Assembly (NCBI GenBank): GCA_963920705.1
Contig: OY987226.1
Location: 20,183,600 to 20,247,599, forward strand
DNA length: 64,000 bases
Direction of reading: 5' to 3'
Source of the DNA: Odiellus spinosus
Taxonomy: Eukaryota; Arthropoda; Arachnida; Opiliones; Phalangiidae
The position numbers and the translations under genes were made by a program. Shown here in pieces: positions 35,901-46,878 of this stretch. The notes beneath the pieces were generated by a model. The model did not search any database. It was given only the letters and a program-made list of their open reading frames with translations, and was not told the origin of the DNA. Positions within the stretch are counted from its first letter, which is position 1. Each line of letters opens with the position of its first letter.

Positions 35901-38096
35901 TAATTTGCGCTGTTTGTCATTTGTGCAGTTATTTTATTTGCGCAGTTTTTCATTTGCGCAGTTTTTCATTTGCGTAGTTTTTCATTTGCGCAGTTTTTTA
36001 TTTGCGCAGTCTTTTATTTACGCAGTTTTTTATTTGCGCGGTTTTTTATATGCGCGGGGGTTTTTAATTGCACGGTTTTTTATTTGGGCAGTTTTTTTAT
36101 TTGGGCAGTTTTTCATTTGCATAGTTTTTCATTTGCGTAGTTTTTCATTTGCGTAGTTTTTCATTTGCGTAGTTTTTCATTTGCGTAGTTTTTCATTTGC
36201 GCAGTTTTTCATTTGCGCAGTTTTTCATTTGCGCAGTTTATCATTTGCGCAGTTTTTTATTTGCGCGGTTTTTTATATGCGCGGGTTTTTAATTGCACGG
36301 TTTTTTATTTGGGTAGTTTTTTTATTTGCGCAGTTTTTTATTTGCGCAGTTTTTTATTTGCGCATTTTATTATTCGCGCAATTTTTTATTCGCGCAATTT
36401 TTTATTCGCGCAGTTTTTATTCGCACATTTTTTTATTTGCACAGTTTTTTAATTGCACAGTTTTTTATTTGCACAGTTTTTATTGGCGCAGTTTGTTTTA
36501 TTTGCGCAGTTTTTCATTTGTGCAGTTTACCATTAATTTATTTGTAGGCCCTAACCTAATCTAAAAGAAATCGGGCGAAATGAAAAGGGGCAGAACTGAA
36601 TAACTGCGCAAGTGCAAATGGCCTTATGGGAACTGCGCAAAGGGGAACTGCGTAATTGGAAAACTACCAAAATATATTGTTCCAACAGAACTGTTGAACT
36701 CGAATTTAGCATTGAACATTAAAGGCCAACTGTTGGAACAATTATGTATACGCGTCAGAAATGTATCATCGCCACAGAACGCCAAGGCTTAAAATTATAT
36801 TTATTTACCCAATTCGTATATTTCCTCTGGCTGTAATTGATTACCGCCTAAAAATGAAATGGTTTTTCAAACAAAAAGAATACCACAATTTATCACAATG
36901 TGGAATGTATTCAAATCGGTCAATATATTTACGATTTAATGAATTCAACTTACCTGGTTGCGTTATTTGTATAGTATTCTAAAGAAACATCGGGAGTTAA
37001 ATACTATTGTTAAACGATATTAGTAAGTTTAGTTTTATTTTACTACCTGTTGACCAAATTGAGTATTGTCTCCTGAAACGAAAAAAAAAAAAAAAAAAAA
37101 AAAAAAATTGTTTACGTTAAAACAAAGGTCACGTAGTAAACTGAAACACAGAATCTACCTTCAAGTTTGCAAAGCGAAATGTATGGGATAATGGGAGCTT
37201 AAAAATGAGCAAACCAATGAACTTTACGTTCAAATCCGGCAACTACACCGAGTTATATTTTTAAGCCAAAGTACAGAAGCAGATGACACAAGTGTTAAAC
37301 TAAACCTCAGTGTACAAATAAACAATCACGCATGTAGATAAAATTCTTACTGAATGAGCAACCATGGATTAGAGTTGGACTTCGTGCTGCCTCGGTATTG
37401 AATCCCGGTGGGGCCGCCATAAAGTGTCCCGGTGGGGCCGCCATAAAGTGTTCCGGTGGGGCCGCCGTAAAGTGTCCCGGTGGGGCCGCAGTAAAGTGTC
37501 CCGGTGGGGCCGCCGTAAAGTGTCCCGGTGGGGCCGCCGTAAAGTGTCCCGGTGGGGCCGCCGTAAAGTGTCCCGGTGGGGCCGCCGTATAGGGTCCCGG
37601 TGGTTCCGCCGTATAGGGTCCCGGTGGGGCCGCCGTATAGGGTCCCGGTGGGGCCGCCGTGTAGGGTCCCGGTGGGGCCGCCGTGTAGGGTCCCGGTGGG
37701 GCCGCCGTATAGGGTCCCGGTGGGGCCGCGGTACTGAATTCCGGTTGGGCCGCGGTACCGGATCCTACAAATGCCACGCTGTTCTGAAAGTTTAATAATT
37801 CAGCTTGAAGATAAGCTTTGAAAAAGGCATGTTTTCAATCCAAAACTAAAAATTATTTAATTAGAAACGTTTTTTCCGCATTAACTAACGCAAACGTTTG
37901 TTTTCTCTGAGTAGATTGTCATTAGATTCATAAGCAAAGTATTGAATCGACGTCTACGCAATGGATCCAAATGTATATAGCTGTTTGAATTAATAACTGA
38001 ATTTCCGTGTATAAAGCGGTAAAATCCTAGCTGTGTAAAATAGTGTAAAAAGCTAGGAGCACAATTCATTTCCAACCCGCGGACGCGAAATCGCAT
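32953..38096 (-). CDS. Caspase with repeat-rich prodomain and MFCRG active site
   Basis: Minus-strand exons: 38096-37890 (tentative first), 37783-37351, 37072-37047, 36978-36954, 35696-35635, 35572-35390, 34855-34636, 33467-33318, 33254-32953; phases match at every join (535 codons). The catalytic region is clear: NVYKMSEKPRGHALIINN opens the large subunit, VVVILSHGNEDGVF holds the catalytic His, KPKLFFMMFCRG the catalytic Cys, and AYSTKDGRVSYRN with a C-terminal KKLYF belongs to the small subunit. The usual QACRG pentapeptide is MFCRG. The linker between subunits is basic (TRTRGKRGK) and Ser/Pro-rich. The prodomain carries about fifteen 8-residue repeats (AAPPGPYT / AAPPGHFT) and two microexons of 26 and 25 nt. 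No CARD or DED is recognised. Role: Asp-directed protease of cell death or immunity. The first exon is the least certain part. Confidence 0.82.
33940..34560. repeat. Foldback family F, copy 1 (in a caspase intron)
   Basis: Long inverted arms: GGAGCAGCCTTTGAAATTAT, CACCATGCCAAAAAA and TTAGACACTTTTTTGATGTT on the left are mirrored by ACGTTTTTTGGCATGGTG and AAAAGCTGTTCCATTT on the right. The centre is a second palindrome around TAATGTCCTAACATTA and GCCGGCGTTTG / CAAACGCCGGC. It fills most of the intron between the large-subunit and linker exons of the caspase. A diverged copy with a nested insertion is at 53215-54020. Confidence 0.85.
35925..36535. repeat. 16-bp minisatellite, GCGCAGTTTTT(C/T)ATTT unit
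   Basis: About 38 units inside the caspase intron 35697-36953. The unit length is not a multiple of three, so the array stays open in several plus-strand frames (35707-36156, 36181-36564, 36213-36452, 36326-36547) that all read shuffled FICAVFHLRSF; these are not genes. A smaller internal duplication (units near 36035-36075 and 36270-36310) shows block amplification. Confidence 0.9.
37081..37107. repeat. Poly-A run (27 A) in a caspase intron
   Basis: Read on the gene strand it is a poly-T tract 6 nt upstream of the CAG acceptor of the 26-nt microexon (37072-37047), so it falls where a polypyrimidine tract would be, apart from the intervening CGTTT. Confidence 0.8.
37398..37738 (-). repeat. 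24-bp coding minisatellite in the caspase prodomain exon
   Basis: About fourteen units around CCCGGTGGGGCCGCCGTAAA with GTGT spacing encode (on the minus strand) AAPPGPYT six times, then AAPPGHFT and variants (PPEHFM, PPGHFM, PPGFNT). It is much richer in G+C than the surrounding DNA and keeps the reading frame throughout; one degenerate unit, AAQPEFST, precedes it. Confidence 0.88.
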
Positions 38097-40010
38097 TATC
38101 CGGCCACTCCCTACATAGTATTATTCCTAATAAAGACATTCTACTCTCGTAAAACATCGCTTGTTTTAAGTTTTTTCTTAACATTTTCATAACTCTTGTT
38201 AAAATATTTAATTGAGATTTGAATGCTTTATTCTAAGAGTTAACTTTTAGTTTTTGATTACATAAAATCAAATGGATTAAATCAAATATATCAAGACTTA
38301 CAAACGTCACTGGCCTCGTCCCTAATAGAATATTATTAATATTAGTTTATTTACTTTAAATTTAAATTTTGAGGACCTAATATTTACCATCATGGTTGAA
38401 AGGCCACGAATTACCATGGTTGAACGGCCACGGATTAGCCATGTTTTACAAAATCGTTGTTCTCATACACCTAACTCGTTCGAATAATCTATTAGAACTA
38501 ATCTTATACGAAAATGAAATATTTATTGAACGTGCCTGTACTCGACCGTTTTGTTCAGCTCAGTATGTAAAACTACTTTTATTCAGATGAGAGATAACAT
38601 AGTGTATCAATCCGTCTCAGATCTAGTTTTTGAAACAACTTTGTGACTGTTATCGCGACTTTGATAAGACATTTCTCGTGAATTTCTTGCATAACGTATT
38701 ATTATATGAAAAAACCTTTAAATGAAAGATAGTAATACTTGATTGAAACTGACTTTTAAAATTACGTAAATCGGTAGCTTTCGGGTCAGCCGATACATGT
38801 AATACCGACTTATTTCATTTTTAGTTTTCGTTAAAACTATTAGAAGTCAATCACACTTGAAAGAAAGCGATGTTACTTATTTTTTAAATATACTCCGAAA
38901 TTCACTCTGAAAACAAACCAGAAGCGAAAACTCTATAATAAGTATAAATAAAATAATTCTGAATTAGCTCATTTCACCGAAAACTCGAAACTTTTCTAGA
39001 TTGAGTTAGGCTCCGAAACACTTCGTGGTATCAGAGTGTCTCTTCAAAAGTCATAATTCTCTACAATTTGTTCCTTTAAAAGCGCTTCCCTTATGCACAC
39101 AGCCTGGCTTTGACTGTACAATTTGTTATGGTCAACGTCGTCTGCTAAGCAAGAAAAGAAGTGGATTTAAAAATCGCAGATAGGCCCTTTAAAAGATTCA
39201 TGTTATAAATTGACTCGTCGGTCTAAAAATTAGCATATTTGCGCATTTTTGTGCATTTTTGTGGGTTCGAGAGTTCCTGATCCTATATTCCACTTAGAGA
39301 AGGAGGTGGCTAAAAACGGACGAAAATCTCGTGAATTTGAAAGAAATGGGCATATTATCGCTAAGCCTAATAGTCCTGGTCCATTTGCCGGAAATGGGCG
39401 CTTGTCTCATAGCCGCGCCGCCATCTTTCTAATTTTATTTCCCACAAACCAAATTCAAGTGGTTATTCTGTTGCTCTCCACTAGAACAGATCACTAGAGC
39501 AGACGAAAATTTCACACTACAAAAAGATGGCGGACGATCACGTGACAAAAGTTTTCCCCGCCAAAAATTTTCGCGAGGGTCTCTAGACTTCCGGTTTTGG
39601 AAATCGACCAGGACTATTAGAGTCGGGCCTAGAGATAATTTATTTTATTTATATATACGAAATATAAAGTAAACACTGGCTCTGTTTCAACACTCTCGCT
39701 GATTGGCCTGTCGGTCACTGAAGCGAAATTCAAACGCATGTAAAAAAAAGTGTCATATTGTAACATTTGAAATCAGAAAAAATGGTTAATTTCAGCTATG
39801 TCTCTTTAAAATTCTGTTATTTTTAAAACGACTAACCAGAGGACCAAGAATATTTAATTCGAATAGTTGATATTGTAAAATAACCTTGGAACCAACAAAA
39901 GAGCAGTTAAAAAGAACGTGTTTCTATTGAAAATGCTGCCTTTTCCAAGATTGGGACATAAAGTGAAGTTTTATAATACCAACTATTCAGCTGGTTTATA
40001 TTTTATCTTT
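38097..40010. other. Intergenic; family-D copy 3 and a CCTGGTC foldback
   Basis: An inverted family-D copy lies at about 39065-39200 (GCTTTGACTGTACAATTTGT, CGTCGTCTGCTAAGC, GATTTAAAAATCGC). A foldback element at about 39368-39622 has ends TAATAGTCCTGGTC and GACCAGGACTATTA with CCGGAAATG / GGTTTTGG inside. The ORF 39249-39497 overlaps it and is not called. Further upstream caspase exons could lie here but none is clear. Confidence 0.5.
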
Positions 40011-40422
40011 AAAGGGAGAATTCAACCTAACAACAAGTGTTTTTTTTTTTATTCGATTACTTATTGCTTAAATAGGCCTAATCCACTAGTGAAAAAATTA
40101 CGATCAAATATTAAACTAGAAATAAATTTAAAACTTACCCGGAAAATAGGCTTAGCCGGATTCACAGAGATCCTGATTTCCTCGCGTATAAGGTCTATTG
40201 ACCAATCGAACGCGATTGTAAGTCTGGTGAAAATCTCGCTCATTGGTCGCTAACCCTTACATGGAGGCAATTCAGGATTTCCATGAATCCCGCTAAGCCT
40301 ATTTTAATGGTAAGTTTTAAATTTATTTCTAGTTTAATATTTGTTTTGTAAACTTTTTATTGGTGGATCAGGCCTATTTAAACGATAAAAAATCACTTGT
40401 TATTAGGTTGCATTCTCCCTTA
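40011..40422. repeat. Foldback family A, copy 2
   Basis: It starts TTTAAAGGGAGAATTCAACC, ends GGTTGCATTCTCCCTTA, with TAAACTAGAAATAAATTTAA and TTAGCCGGATTCACAGAGAT in the left arm mirrored on the right. The overlapping ORFs at 39918-40253 and 40061-40243 are repeat-derived. Confidence 0.85.
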
Positions 40423-41069
40423 GACATACTGAACTAACTGGGGTAATCGTGTACACTTCAAATTTGCTCTGTCACTCGTAGACATTTCGTACTTTTCGAG
40501 TAAAATCAACTACGCGAATTTAGGAAACTGTTAATATATTCCAAACATTTCTACGCGATTTCAAAAGCTTGATCTGCGCATGTGGAAGCGCGAAAATAGT
40601 TGAAACCCGTTAAAAAAAAACAGTATTACAAATTCTAAATAAACCATAAATATTTTGGTGATAACATTCATGGTATAAAAAACGTAAAGTTACTCACCAA
40701 GGCTTTGAAAGATCTCTCACAATACTTCAAAACTTGAAAAGCAGTGTGATACGTACGAGTAATGGGTAATGTTGCAGGTATAGTTTTATGAATGCTTAAT
40801 TATAAGATTTGGGTGTTGTAGCCTATTTCTGGGTGACCAATCTTCTAGTAGCACCGCGACCCAAGCAGAGGCCAAGCAAAAGCTAGTGTAACACCAATTT
40901 CGGACTAAGGTTGACAAAAATCAATGAATCATTAAATTATTTTCAATTTGAACAAAAGTGAAAATAAATAAACCAGTTTGAATACAACTTTGATTCAAAT
41001 TTCGATAATTAAAAATAACATAAGAAATGTTTTGTTCCAATTTTAAAATGCTGAAAACAATATACAACC

Positions 41070-41109
<40 letters not shown>

Positions 41110-41327
41110 TCTAAATATTAAAGTATTTAAGTCAGGTTTCAATTTATTTAAATTACAACGTTTCGTGAATTTTACAAACTGCTAAGTTAAGAATTACACC
41201 AAATCATTTCACCAAGAATGGACGCCAAATTCTAAGCGCCAATGTACAATGGCCGTATTGTACCCTACTTATTAGTTTAAACCTTTTCCACGCAATTATT
41301 ATAATATAGTAGATTTTTCGAAACGTT
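40423..41327. other. Spacer with a 33-A run
   Basis: No gene is called. A 33-base A-run lies at 41075-41107. On the minus strand a short open stretch near 40695-40790 ends in a strong GTGAGT donor (phase 0) and could be another 5' exon of the caspase gene, but it has no clear acceptor or start. Confidence 0.35.
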
Positions 41328-42596
41328 TCAGGTTAAATTTATTTCAGCAGACGAGACATTCTCATTGCGCATTGATATTAGTTTCCTCAGAATGAGATGG
41401 GCGATATCCAAGTGGCCCATTCGAGACGCAATTTGTAGAGACGTCCACCCGAATACTGACCGGGCGTTAAGGTTAGCTCCTTTTTCGACAAGAATATTGG
41501 CGATCTCCAAGTGACCATTTTGGCAAGCAATATATAAAGGAGTAGCGCCTTTACTCCCTGTGGCATCTAGATTGGCACCGTGTTCGACCAGGATCCTGGC
41601 GATCTCGCAATGACCAGTTTGACACGCCAAAAATAAAGATGTTTCGCCTTCTTCTAAGCTGTCATCGATGTTGGCACCTTTTTTGATTAGAAGACTGACG
41701 ATCTCTATGTAATTTTCGTTAGACGCAATCATTAAAGAAGTAAATCCGTCATTCTTCTGGGCGTTGACGTTGGCACCTTTTTCGAGGAGTAGACGGACAA
41801 CCTCCACGTGACCATTTCTAGATGCTACGAGTAAGGGTGTCCCGCCTTCGTTAGTACAAATATCGATGTGGGCTCCTTTTTCAAGAAGGAGCGTCGCGAT
41901 CTCCAGGTGGCCATTTTGAGACGCAAGGAATAAAGGAGTCGTGTCCCCAATATCGCGGGCATCTATATTGGCTCCGTTTTCGACCAATAGATTGGCTATC
42001 TCTAGGTCACCGTGTTGAGACGCGTAGTGTAAAGAGGTCACGCCTTTATTCGTGCTGGCATTGACCTCGGCTCCTTTTTCGAGAAGAAGCTTTACTATAT
42101 CCGGGTAACTCTCTGAAGAAGCGTGTATTAAAGAAGTCCACAGGGCTAACTCCCGAATGTTGATGTTGGCTCCCTTTTCAAGAAGGAGACGGCAGATCTT
42201 CAGATGACCAAATTTAGAAGCAATGATTAAGGGAGTTGCGCCTTCAAACATGCAGGCATCGACGTTGGCACCGTTTTCCAGAAGAAGCTGCGCAACCTCC
42301 AGGTGGCCATTTTGAGACGCGAAATGCAACGGAGTCGCGCCTTGCTTAACGCGGGCTTCGATGTTGGCCCCCTTTTTGAGAAGGAGACGGACTACCTCTA
42401 GATGACCAAATAGTGACGCAAGGTGCAAGGCAGTCGCGTCTTCATCCCCCGTGGTATCAACATTAACTCCATTTTCAAGAAAATTACGTACTGCATCTAA
42501 GTTTCCATCATGCGACGCTAAGTGTAAGGAATTGCGACGTATCAGAATCCTTACACGCTTTTTCGATGTTCGTTCCATTCTTGTTCCAACTTTCAA
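41328..42596 (-). CDS. Ankyrin-repeat protein, 12 repeats, single exon, 422 aa
   Basis: An uninterrupted minus-strand frame begins MKVGTRMERTSKKRVR and then runs straight into twelve 33-residue ankyrin repeats, for example NSLHLASHDGNLDAVRNFL, GATPLHFASQNGHLEVAQLL, GWTSLQIASRMGHLDIAHLI, ending 15 residues later. The TPLH/TSLH, GHLE and LLLEKGANV signatures are well kept; repeats 5 and 9 (SSESYPDI, SNENYIEI) lack the GH pair. There is no other domain, signal peptide or membrane segment. Ankyrin arrays are protein-binding scaffolds, so no specific function can be assigned. Absence of introns differs from the multi-exon neighbours and would fit retroposition or lineage-specific expansion. The basic N-terminal 20 residues precede the first repeat. 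Confidence 0.85.
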   Translation of the reverse strand: MKVGTRMERTSKKRVRILIRRNSLHLASHDGNLDAVRNFLENGVNVDTTGDEDATALHLASLFGHLEVVRLLLKKGANIEARVKQGATPLHFASQNGHLEVAQLLLENGANVDACMFEGATPLIIASKFGHLKICRLLLEKGANINIRELALWTSLIHASSESYPDIVKLLLEKGAEVNASTNKGVTSLHYASQHGDLEIANLLVENGANIDARDIGDTTPLFLASQNGHLEIATLLLEKGAHIDICTNEGGTPLLVASRNGHVEVVRLLLEKGANVNAQKNDGFTSLMIASNENYIEIVSLLIKKGANIDDSLEEGETSLFLACQTGHCEIARILVEHGANLDATGSKGATPLYIACQNGHLEIANILVEKGANLNARSVFGWTSLQIASRMGHLDIAHLILRKLISMRNENVSSAEINLT

Positions 42597-43975
42597 GTTT
42601 CTTTAAGATCGAACTTCTTTAAGGTCGAACTTCAAATTCTTCCCGTTATATACTCTTGACCATATGAATTATGTAGTAATAAATTAGAATGTAAAACTTC
42701 GAGCAGTTATAAAACCAAATCCCAATTTTATATTCTTTAAAGTGATACTACCACCAACGTCTATGAATTAAATTTTTAGCTTATGGCTATTAAAAAATTT
42801 GTTGTTAATTTTCCGGAAAAGTAAAACGCGGAAAATTTTCCGCAAATCGGAAAATTAAAAAACCACAAAGCTTGGTATCATTGAATTTTCAATTTTAATT
42901 GATAGAAAATTAAATTGTTAATCATAGAACAATAGAAATCAGTTTCATACTTTACACTTTAGAGTTTAATCAAATCAAATTCGCTATCGATTCAATTTCA
43001 ACTTCTCTTATAGAACCTTAGAGTACGACCGTTGGTTGATAGATTTCATGGAACTCCACGCTAAAAGGAGGCGCGGAATTACCCGAATGACGTTGGTTTC
43101 TTTCCCACTATCAGTAACTGTAGCCTAAAGTAAAAGTAAAACTAATAACTCTTTCTAAGGTCTCTTCAAATGAGAAGAGTGAACCTAATACGCGTCGTTC
43201 TTCGGATAGGCCTACGACTCCCCTCGCGTTTGCTGTGATTTTTTAATGAGCGTGACCCTCATATATAAAATATTATAAAATAAATTGGAATAAAACAGGA
43301 CTAAACTGAAAATTCGATAGCGGAAAAAATACTAAAAGGTTTTCGGAAAAATGTGCCTCAGTCATTTTCCGAGTTAGGATACCTTCGGCTATCCTGCTCC
43401 GGTTTTTAAAAGTTTTAAGTTGTTTCTTTCAGTGAATGTGTGCACTTTAAACACGATACTTTCATGCGTACACAACTTTTCGCCGTATTATGCTTTAATA
43501 TAGGGGCGTCGAATGGTCATCGTTCCAAAAAATTATAAAATATATATTAATTTTTTGACGGCATCCTCTTTCCCACAACATAAAAAAAAAAAACGGAATT
43601 TTTAGCTAATTAATTATGATAGAAGTAATTGAACTTCTGAAAATCATTACCACCTCTTCTATATTATCAGGTTTCAACACGTCTTATAGTCAGCATTTAC
43701 AGTTATTTTTAATCAGAAATGCAAAAATGTAATGGTTGAATATGTCGTTATCTTCAAGATATGATAAAATTTAAAAAATATTTTCATTGTAGAACTTTAA
43801 TACCAACCGTTGATCATTGGGGGCACAAAGCATTTTCCTTCGAGCTATCGATAAATAAAATTTAAAATGAACCTGTTACCTATACCAGTTACCAGAACTG
43901 TTTCAATTTTCAAGGGGAGAATGAAGTTATTTTATAAGGATAATACTAATAAATAACATGATAGTCAAGCTCATA
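42597..43975. other. Intergenic spacer
   Basis: Upstream region of the ankyrin gene, with a short direct repeat (TTTAAGATCGAACTTC / TTTAAGGTCGAACTTC, 42601-42631). A 39-codon minus-strand open stretch (43124-43008) after a good TTTAG acceptor was considered but has no partner exons. No gene called. Confidence 0.4.
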
Positions 43976-43984
43976 GAATAACTA

Positions 43985-44430
43985 CACCTCTGCACTTAAC
44001 ATTTTTCGACGACCTTTTCACATTCCTTTGGTCGTTGACTTTTTCACATTCCCTTGGTCTTTGACATTTTCACTTGTCATTGGATTTTGACATTTCAACT
44101 TGTCATTGGTTTTTGACCTTTTCACATTCTCTTGGTATTTAACGTTTTCACTTTCCCATGGTTTTTGACCTTTTCACATTTTCATGGTCTTTGACCTTTT
44201 CACATTTCCTTGATCTTTGACCTTTTCACACTCACTTGGTCTTTGACCTTTTCACATTCCCTTGGTAGTTGAAATTATCACATTCCCTTGGTCGTTGCTC
44301 TTTTCACATTCCGTTGGTTGTTGACTTTTTCAGAAAACATTCCCTTGGTCGTTGACCTTTTTGGAAAACATTCCCTTGGTCGTTGACCTTTTCAGAAAAC
44401 ATTCCCTTGGTCGTTCATCTTTTCAGACAT
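43985..44430. repeat. Minisatellite, about 29 bp, TTGACCTTTTCACATTCCCTTGGT unit
   Basis: About 15 imperfect units share CTTTTCACATT(C)CCTTGGTC(G/T)TTGAC; the last four carry an inserted AGAAAA before CATTCCCTTGG. It lies about 240 bp upstream of the TATA box of the four-cysteine peptide gene. Confidence 0.85.
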
Positions 44431-44659
44431 TAAATATATATAATTAAAATATGGCTATTTAGACGTTTTAATTTTTACTTATGCTCTTATATACTGTATA
44501 GTATATGTATATATATATCTGTCAATTGTACCGCATTATACGTTCTCGGGTTTTAGTTCTGCATTTCAAAATATTTTCGGAGTAATATTATCCAATATTA
44601 TATTTAGTGTTCATCCAAGGAAGTCTTTGAACTTTGGATTGTCAAGAAATTTGAACTAT

Positions 44660-44668
44660 TATAAAAAG
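44660..44668 (+). promoter_or_regulatory. TATA box of the secreted four-cysteine peptide gene
   Basis: TATAAAAAG starts 83 bp before the start codon at 44743, leaving room for a 5' UTR of about 50 bp. Motif and position only. Confidence 0.5.
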
Positions 44669-44742
44669 AGTCTAGCATTCCATATTTAATTATAGGATTT
44701 TGTTTCACAAATTTTTATCGTTGGTTAAAGTAAGGCAACAAA

Positions 44743-46833
44743 ATGAAAATCTTAAAAGCTATGCTTTTTGTTAACTTTATAAATGTTTTTTGTCTCGCTT
44801 CCACCTGTATTAAACGCGAAACTTCGGATGATTATCAAAAGGAACTAAATGATATATGTAGTAAGTTAAACATTATACCAGTTTATGGTTTGTGCGTATA
44901 GGCTGCGGTGGTTTTTAGAGTTCTAAGATTACCGTAATTTCCTTTTCGCGGTAATTTACCGGTATTTTGACAAAATGATTCGTATTTGAATTTCTGTGAT
45001 TTTAAATGCGAAATTACTCTTTCAAACGCTTCAAAAATCTTATTTTCAACGAAAATACCTACACTCGTGAAAAATGCAGTTTTTCATGATACGCTTGACC
45101 ATTTGAGTAATGCGGCTCAGACATGAAAAATGACATTATCATGTCGTTAACGATGCCAAGCACGAATAACTATGGAAAAATAGACTTAGCAATTTTTTCA
45201 GTTTTAAATTACGGTAATATTTCAGAGCAAACTGTAAATTAACATTACCGTGGTATTTTGAAACAGCGTAGCCCGTTTCAGAGTGTCTTGTCAGTACAGG
45301 GCTTGTCTCTCGGAACAGCGGCTTTTTCTATTAAAACACTAACCTAACCTATCTGTATCTAATCCGCTCTCATGATAACGCTGTTTTGATAATCGCTAGT
45401 ATACAGCAGGTTGCTTGTCTTGCCTCGAGTAAAAATTATGTCACTATCATGTTAGAATTGTTTTACGATCAAAAAATATTATTTATCGGTAGTGTGAGGA
45501 GTTAAGTTGCCTAGTTATAACAAGAGTTCGAAAATTACCCTAATTTTAATTAGTAACATTATTTTTGGGTAAAACTTTCCGAGGAATTATCTGTTTACGA
45601 GATGTGCAAGATCTGTACACGAGTAACTTCAGATCACAGCCTTATATAAGTTACAGGCTTGCATGTACACAGATTACATGCAACTCGAACGCAGCGGTTT
45701 TAGTTTAAATGCTTATCATTTCATCAAAATAGCCCCGCTATTAACGGAAAACTGATTTCAACGTAATGGTATACGATAAATCAGTTATTGGAAATGATTA
45801 AGACACCAGTCCCGAGTACCATTTGAATGATGTTGAAGCTAAGATACGATGATTTTCTCTTGTAAAATATGAAATGGAAATTTGGTTGAAAATAGTCTTA
45901 ATTAAATACTTATTTATTAGACAAATTAGTTGATTCTATGCAAAAATATGAAATGAAATATTTTGCTTTATGTTTTTAAAACAGCTGTGGCAAAAAATGA
46001 ATCCTTGTTATTTAAGATGGATCTCTGCTACTCCGTAAAAACATCCAAAGAAGTAACTATAGATTTTATTTTTTTGAAGCTTATCCAAACCGAGCGATCC
46101 AAACCCTCCTTAAAATTATTGAACTGTAATAGATGAGTAGTTTCAGCAGAGAGGGGGCGATGCAAATGTGTCTTCAAACGACGCCTTCTAGAAATTTGCC
46201 TAAAAAAAATGGGAAAAATTGCTCATGTCAATTAAAAATGTTCAACTAGTTAAATCCACCATCCGTGAGAGTTAGGGTTATCTCGAGATTTATGTGTGGA
46301 GTAAAAGGAAACTGGTTTTCCGTCGCTGAATATGAAATTCTAAATTTCTTGAGCAAATTTAGTCCGAATTATTTTGGAATTGGTCGAATATTTAGGCTTG
46401 GATGTCGGGGTTTGAAGAAGATAATCCACAAATATTTGGTTAATTAGTTAATTATTAATAATATTATTCAGTTAAATATTTCGAATACATTGAATTTATC
46501 TTAGATTTCCCGTAGATAATTTTCAATTATGATTATAGATGAAATAATCAGAAATATATAGTGTCCAAACTCCGACCTCTAATTAGGCGACATTGATAAT
46601 ATACCGCAATTACCCCGATACCTTTGGTCATGTTTGAAATTGTATACGCAATCGATTAAAAATATCCATTTAATTGGTTCATGCTGAAAACTAGTCACTG
46701 TTTTCACTAAAGATTCAAGACTTAGACAGAGAGTGTGCCCTAAAGTCTGGATTAAACGGAAGCTCGTTAAAGGATCTAGTAGAAGCATTTTGTTCCAATG
46801 GAGGGGAAAAAATATTTTTCGAGGTACCTAATG

Positions 46834-46878
<45 letters not shown>

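Noticed and set aside
35707..36564. Long hydrophobic ORFs reading FICAVFHLRSF repeats, like a membrane protein
   Set aside because: They come from a 16-bp minisatellite that is open in several frames at once and lies in a caspase intron on the other strand.
39249..39497. 82-codon ORF with a plausible composition
   Set aside because: Its second half is a foldback element with CCTGGTC ends.
40695..40790. Minus-strand open stretch ending in a GTGAGT donor, possible caspase 5' exon
   Set aside because: It has no clear start or acceptor, and the 38096-37890 exon already gives a phase-compatible start.
41328..42596. Bacterial origin of the ankyrin gene
   Set aside because: Base composition is not obviously foreign and pure ankyrin arrays are common in animals; no positive evidence for transfer.
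43008..43124. Minus-strand 39-codon open stretch after a TTTAG acceptor, resembling a last exon
   Set aside because: No upstream partner exon is visible and the plus-strand peptide gene begins nearby; kept only as a possibility.
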